A program made the position numbers and the translations under genes. From Bacteroidota bacterium (GTDB lineage: Bacteria; Bacteroidota; Bacteroidia; Bacteroidales; Lentimicrobiaceae): a DNA stretch of 7,966 nucleotides. Where the stretch lies: positions 1 to 7,966 of the forward strand of contig JAEYXG010000223.1 in NCBI GenBank assembly GCA_023428585.1, given 5' to 3'. This document shows, piece after piece, positions 7,233 through 7,966 of this stretch. How positions within the stretch are numbered: position 1 is the stretch's first letter; the number at the start of each line of letters is the position of its first letter. Below the pieces are notes generated by a model. That model had not been told where the DNA came from, did no database searches, and worked only from the letters and a program-made list of their open reading frames with translations.

Positions 7233-7340
7233 AAGTCCTATTTCATACGTGTATTATACGTATTATATACGTATTTTGTACGTGTGAAGACGTATGAATA
7301 ACGTATATGACACATATAAATAACGTATAAAAAAGGACTT
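7233..7340. repeat. 108-bp imperfect palindrome made of an 11-bp ACGT-core tandem array
   Basis: Left arm 7233-7283 and right arm 7290-7340, each 51 bases, are reverse complements at 39 of 51 positions without gaps, around the six-base centre GTGAAG. The arms begin and end with AAGTCCT / AGGACTT. Inside lie cores at 7247, 7258, 7269, 7280, 7290, 7301, 7312 and 7323. Seven are ACGT and the one at 7312 is ACAT. Steps are 11, 11, 11, 10, 11, 11 and 11 bp. The flanks favour ATACGTAT, itself a palindrome. The element is both a tandem and an inverted repeat, lies wholly between genes, and ends about 28 bp before a -7 box. A multi-site operator is the most economical reading. A cruciform or RNA hairpin is also possible. 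Confidence 0.85.
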
Positions 7341-7368
7341 TAAAGCAGTGTCAGAATGAAATTATCCT

Positions 7369-7376
7369 TATCTTTG
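7369..7376 (+). promoter_or_regulatory. -7 element of the right DUF6266-like gene
   Basis: TATCTTTG matches TAnnTTTG exactly. No good TTTG lies 17-20 bp upstream, the region around 7346-7350 being CAGTG, so the promoter may depend on an activator. Transcription would start near 7382, giving a leader of about 43 nt before the ATG at 7425. Confidence 0.6.
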
Positions 7377-7424
7377 TTGGAATAATTTGAAAATAAATTA
7401 AACGGTTACCTAACACACACTACA

Positions 7425-7966
7425 ATGGCTATTTTAAAAAATGGAGCTTGGCAGGGAATGACAGGCGATATTTCAATGTACCAGAGGAAAGGAAAGACAG
7501 TTTCCCGCAGCAGACCAAAAACCAAAAAGAAAATTACCCCTGCTTTTGCTGTTGCACAAAAGCAATTTGCATATGTAGTTAACCTTGTGCGCAAAATGAA
7601 AGAAGCAATTGACATTGGCTTTAAAGATTTTGATGCAAACCGTGCGCCCTATAATGTTGCAATATCTATCAACGCCAATAAATACAAGCTGGCACGCCAA
7701 AACAATAAGACGAATAACCTTTCATGGTTCGAAATTTCAAATGGCGATTTAAGTAATGCAACTGCTATTACTACATCCATTGATCAGGAAGGAATTTTAA
7801 ACATTGCCTGGGAAGGAACTGAAGAGTGGAAATTTCATCATGAAAATGATTTGTTGGTGGCTGTTGTATACAATCAAACAAAGGATTCTTCAGTTGTACA
7901 TCTCACTGCCAATAAGAGGAGCGATCAATCGGCGAAGCTTCCGCTTGATCAATACTCTAAAGGAGA
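7425..7966 (+). CDS. DUF6266-like protein, N-terminal 180 residues (runs off right edge)
   Basis: The frame is open from the ATG at 7425 to the window end with no stop. The start MAILKNG is typical of DUF6266 proteins and parallels MGILNHG of the divergent gene. The Gly-rich motif is weakened here (QGMTGDISMYQRKGKTVSRSRP, residues 10-31) and is followed by a basic patch, RSRPKTKKK (28-36). Features shared in order with the left gene are IGF (64-66 here), NRAPYNVAI, WFEISNGDLS (101-110) against ARISTGDLEG, LNIAWEG (125-131) against IRIEWHD, and a KLPLDQYSKG stretch (171-180) against ELPQKWSGR. No signal peptide or membrane segment is seen. The function is unknown. By comparison with the left gene only about 40 residues should be missing. 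The A-rich leader lacks a Shine-Dalgarno box. Confidence 0.78.
   Translation, partial: MAILKNGAWQGMTGDISMYQRKGKTVSRSRPKTKKKITPAFAVAQKQFAYVVNLVRKMKEAIDIGFKDFDANRAPYNVAISINANKYKLARQNNKTNNLSWFEISNGDLSNATAITTSIDQEGILNIAWEGTEEWKFHHENDLLVAVVYNQTKDSSVVHLTANKRSDQSAKLPLDQYSKG

Larger units (their letters stand above)
7033..7424. promoter_or_regulatory. Shared divergent control region between the two DUF6266-like genes
   Basis: These 392 bp hold no gene. From left to right there is a minus-strand promoter-like pair (7105-7134), about 100 bp without recognised features, the ACGT array/palindrome (7233-7340), and a perfect plus-strand -7 box (7369-7376). The array sits nearer the right gene, ending about 43 bp before its expected transcription start. 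It begins about 135 bp behind that of the left gene. Confidence 0.6.

Noticed and set aside
7233..7340. The palindrome as a miniature transposable element or a CRISPR array.
   Set aside because: No target-site duplication is visible at its ends, the interior is an 11-bp tandem array, and there are no unique spacers of CRISPR length.

Overview
The window looks like chromosomal DNA from a member of the Bacteroidota. Several independent signs agree. Promoter-like sites match the Bacteroidota pattern TTTG / TAnnTTTG. The genes have A-rich leaders and no Shine-Dalgarno boxes. Two or three signal peptides end in A|Q. There is a large exported protein with HYR-like repeats and a pair of proteins resembling DUF6266, a family I know mainly from this phylum. 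The genus cannot be fixed from the sequence alone.

Layout. (1) 1-1774, minus strand: the N-terminal 591 codons of a large exported, probably surface, protein. It has a unique N-terminal region, then 84-residue tandem repeats that run off the left edge. (2) 1775-2534: an AT-rich divergent intergenic region with a long T-rich tract and no recognisable gene. (3) 2535-5614, plus strand: three envelope proteins in a row. They are a lipoprotein amidohydrolase of the YtcJ / Amidohydrolase_3 type, an exported TlpA-like thioredoxin with a CAPC centre, and an exported peroxiredoxin-like thioredoxin-fold protein with a CNHC centre. (4) 5632-5967, minus strand: a free-standing PAS domain protein, convergent with the previous gene. 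(5) 6100-6260: a complete small transcription unit made of promoter, tRNA-Arg(ACG) and hairpin terminator. (6) 6370-7966: two divergently transcribed DUF6266-like genes, the right one cut by the window edge. The 392-bp region between them holds promoter-like sites for both genes.

The most unusual object is in that last intergenic region. At 7233-7340 there is a 108-bp imperfect palindrome with 51-bp arms and a 6-nt centre. It is also an array of eight ACGT-type cores spaced almost exactly 11 bp apart. It ends just upstream of the -7 element of the right-hand gene, where an upstream regulatory array would be expected. I recognise no published element with this layout, but could not search. The other genes are members of known families, mostly without an established specific function, and no clear defence or biosynthetic system is visible.
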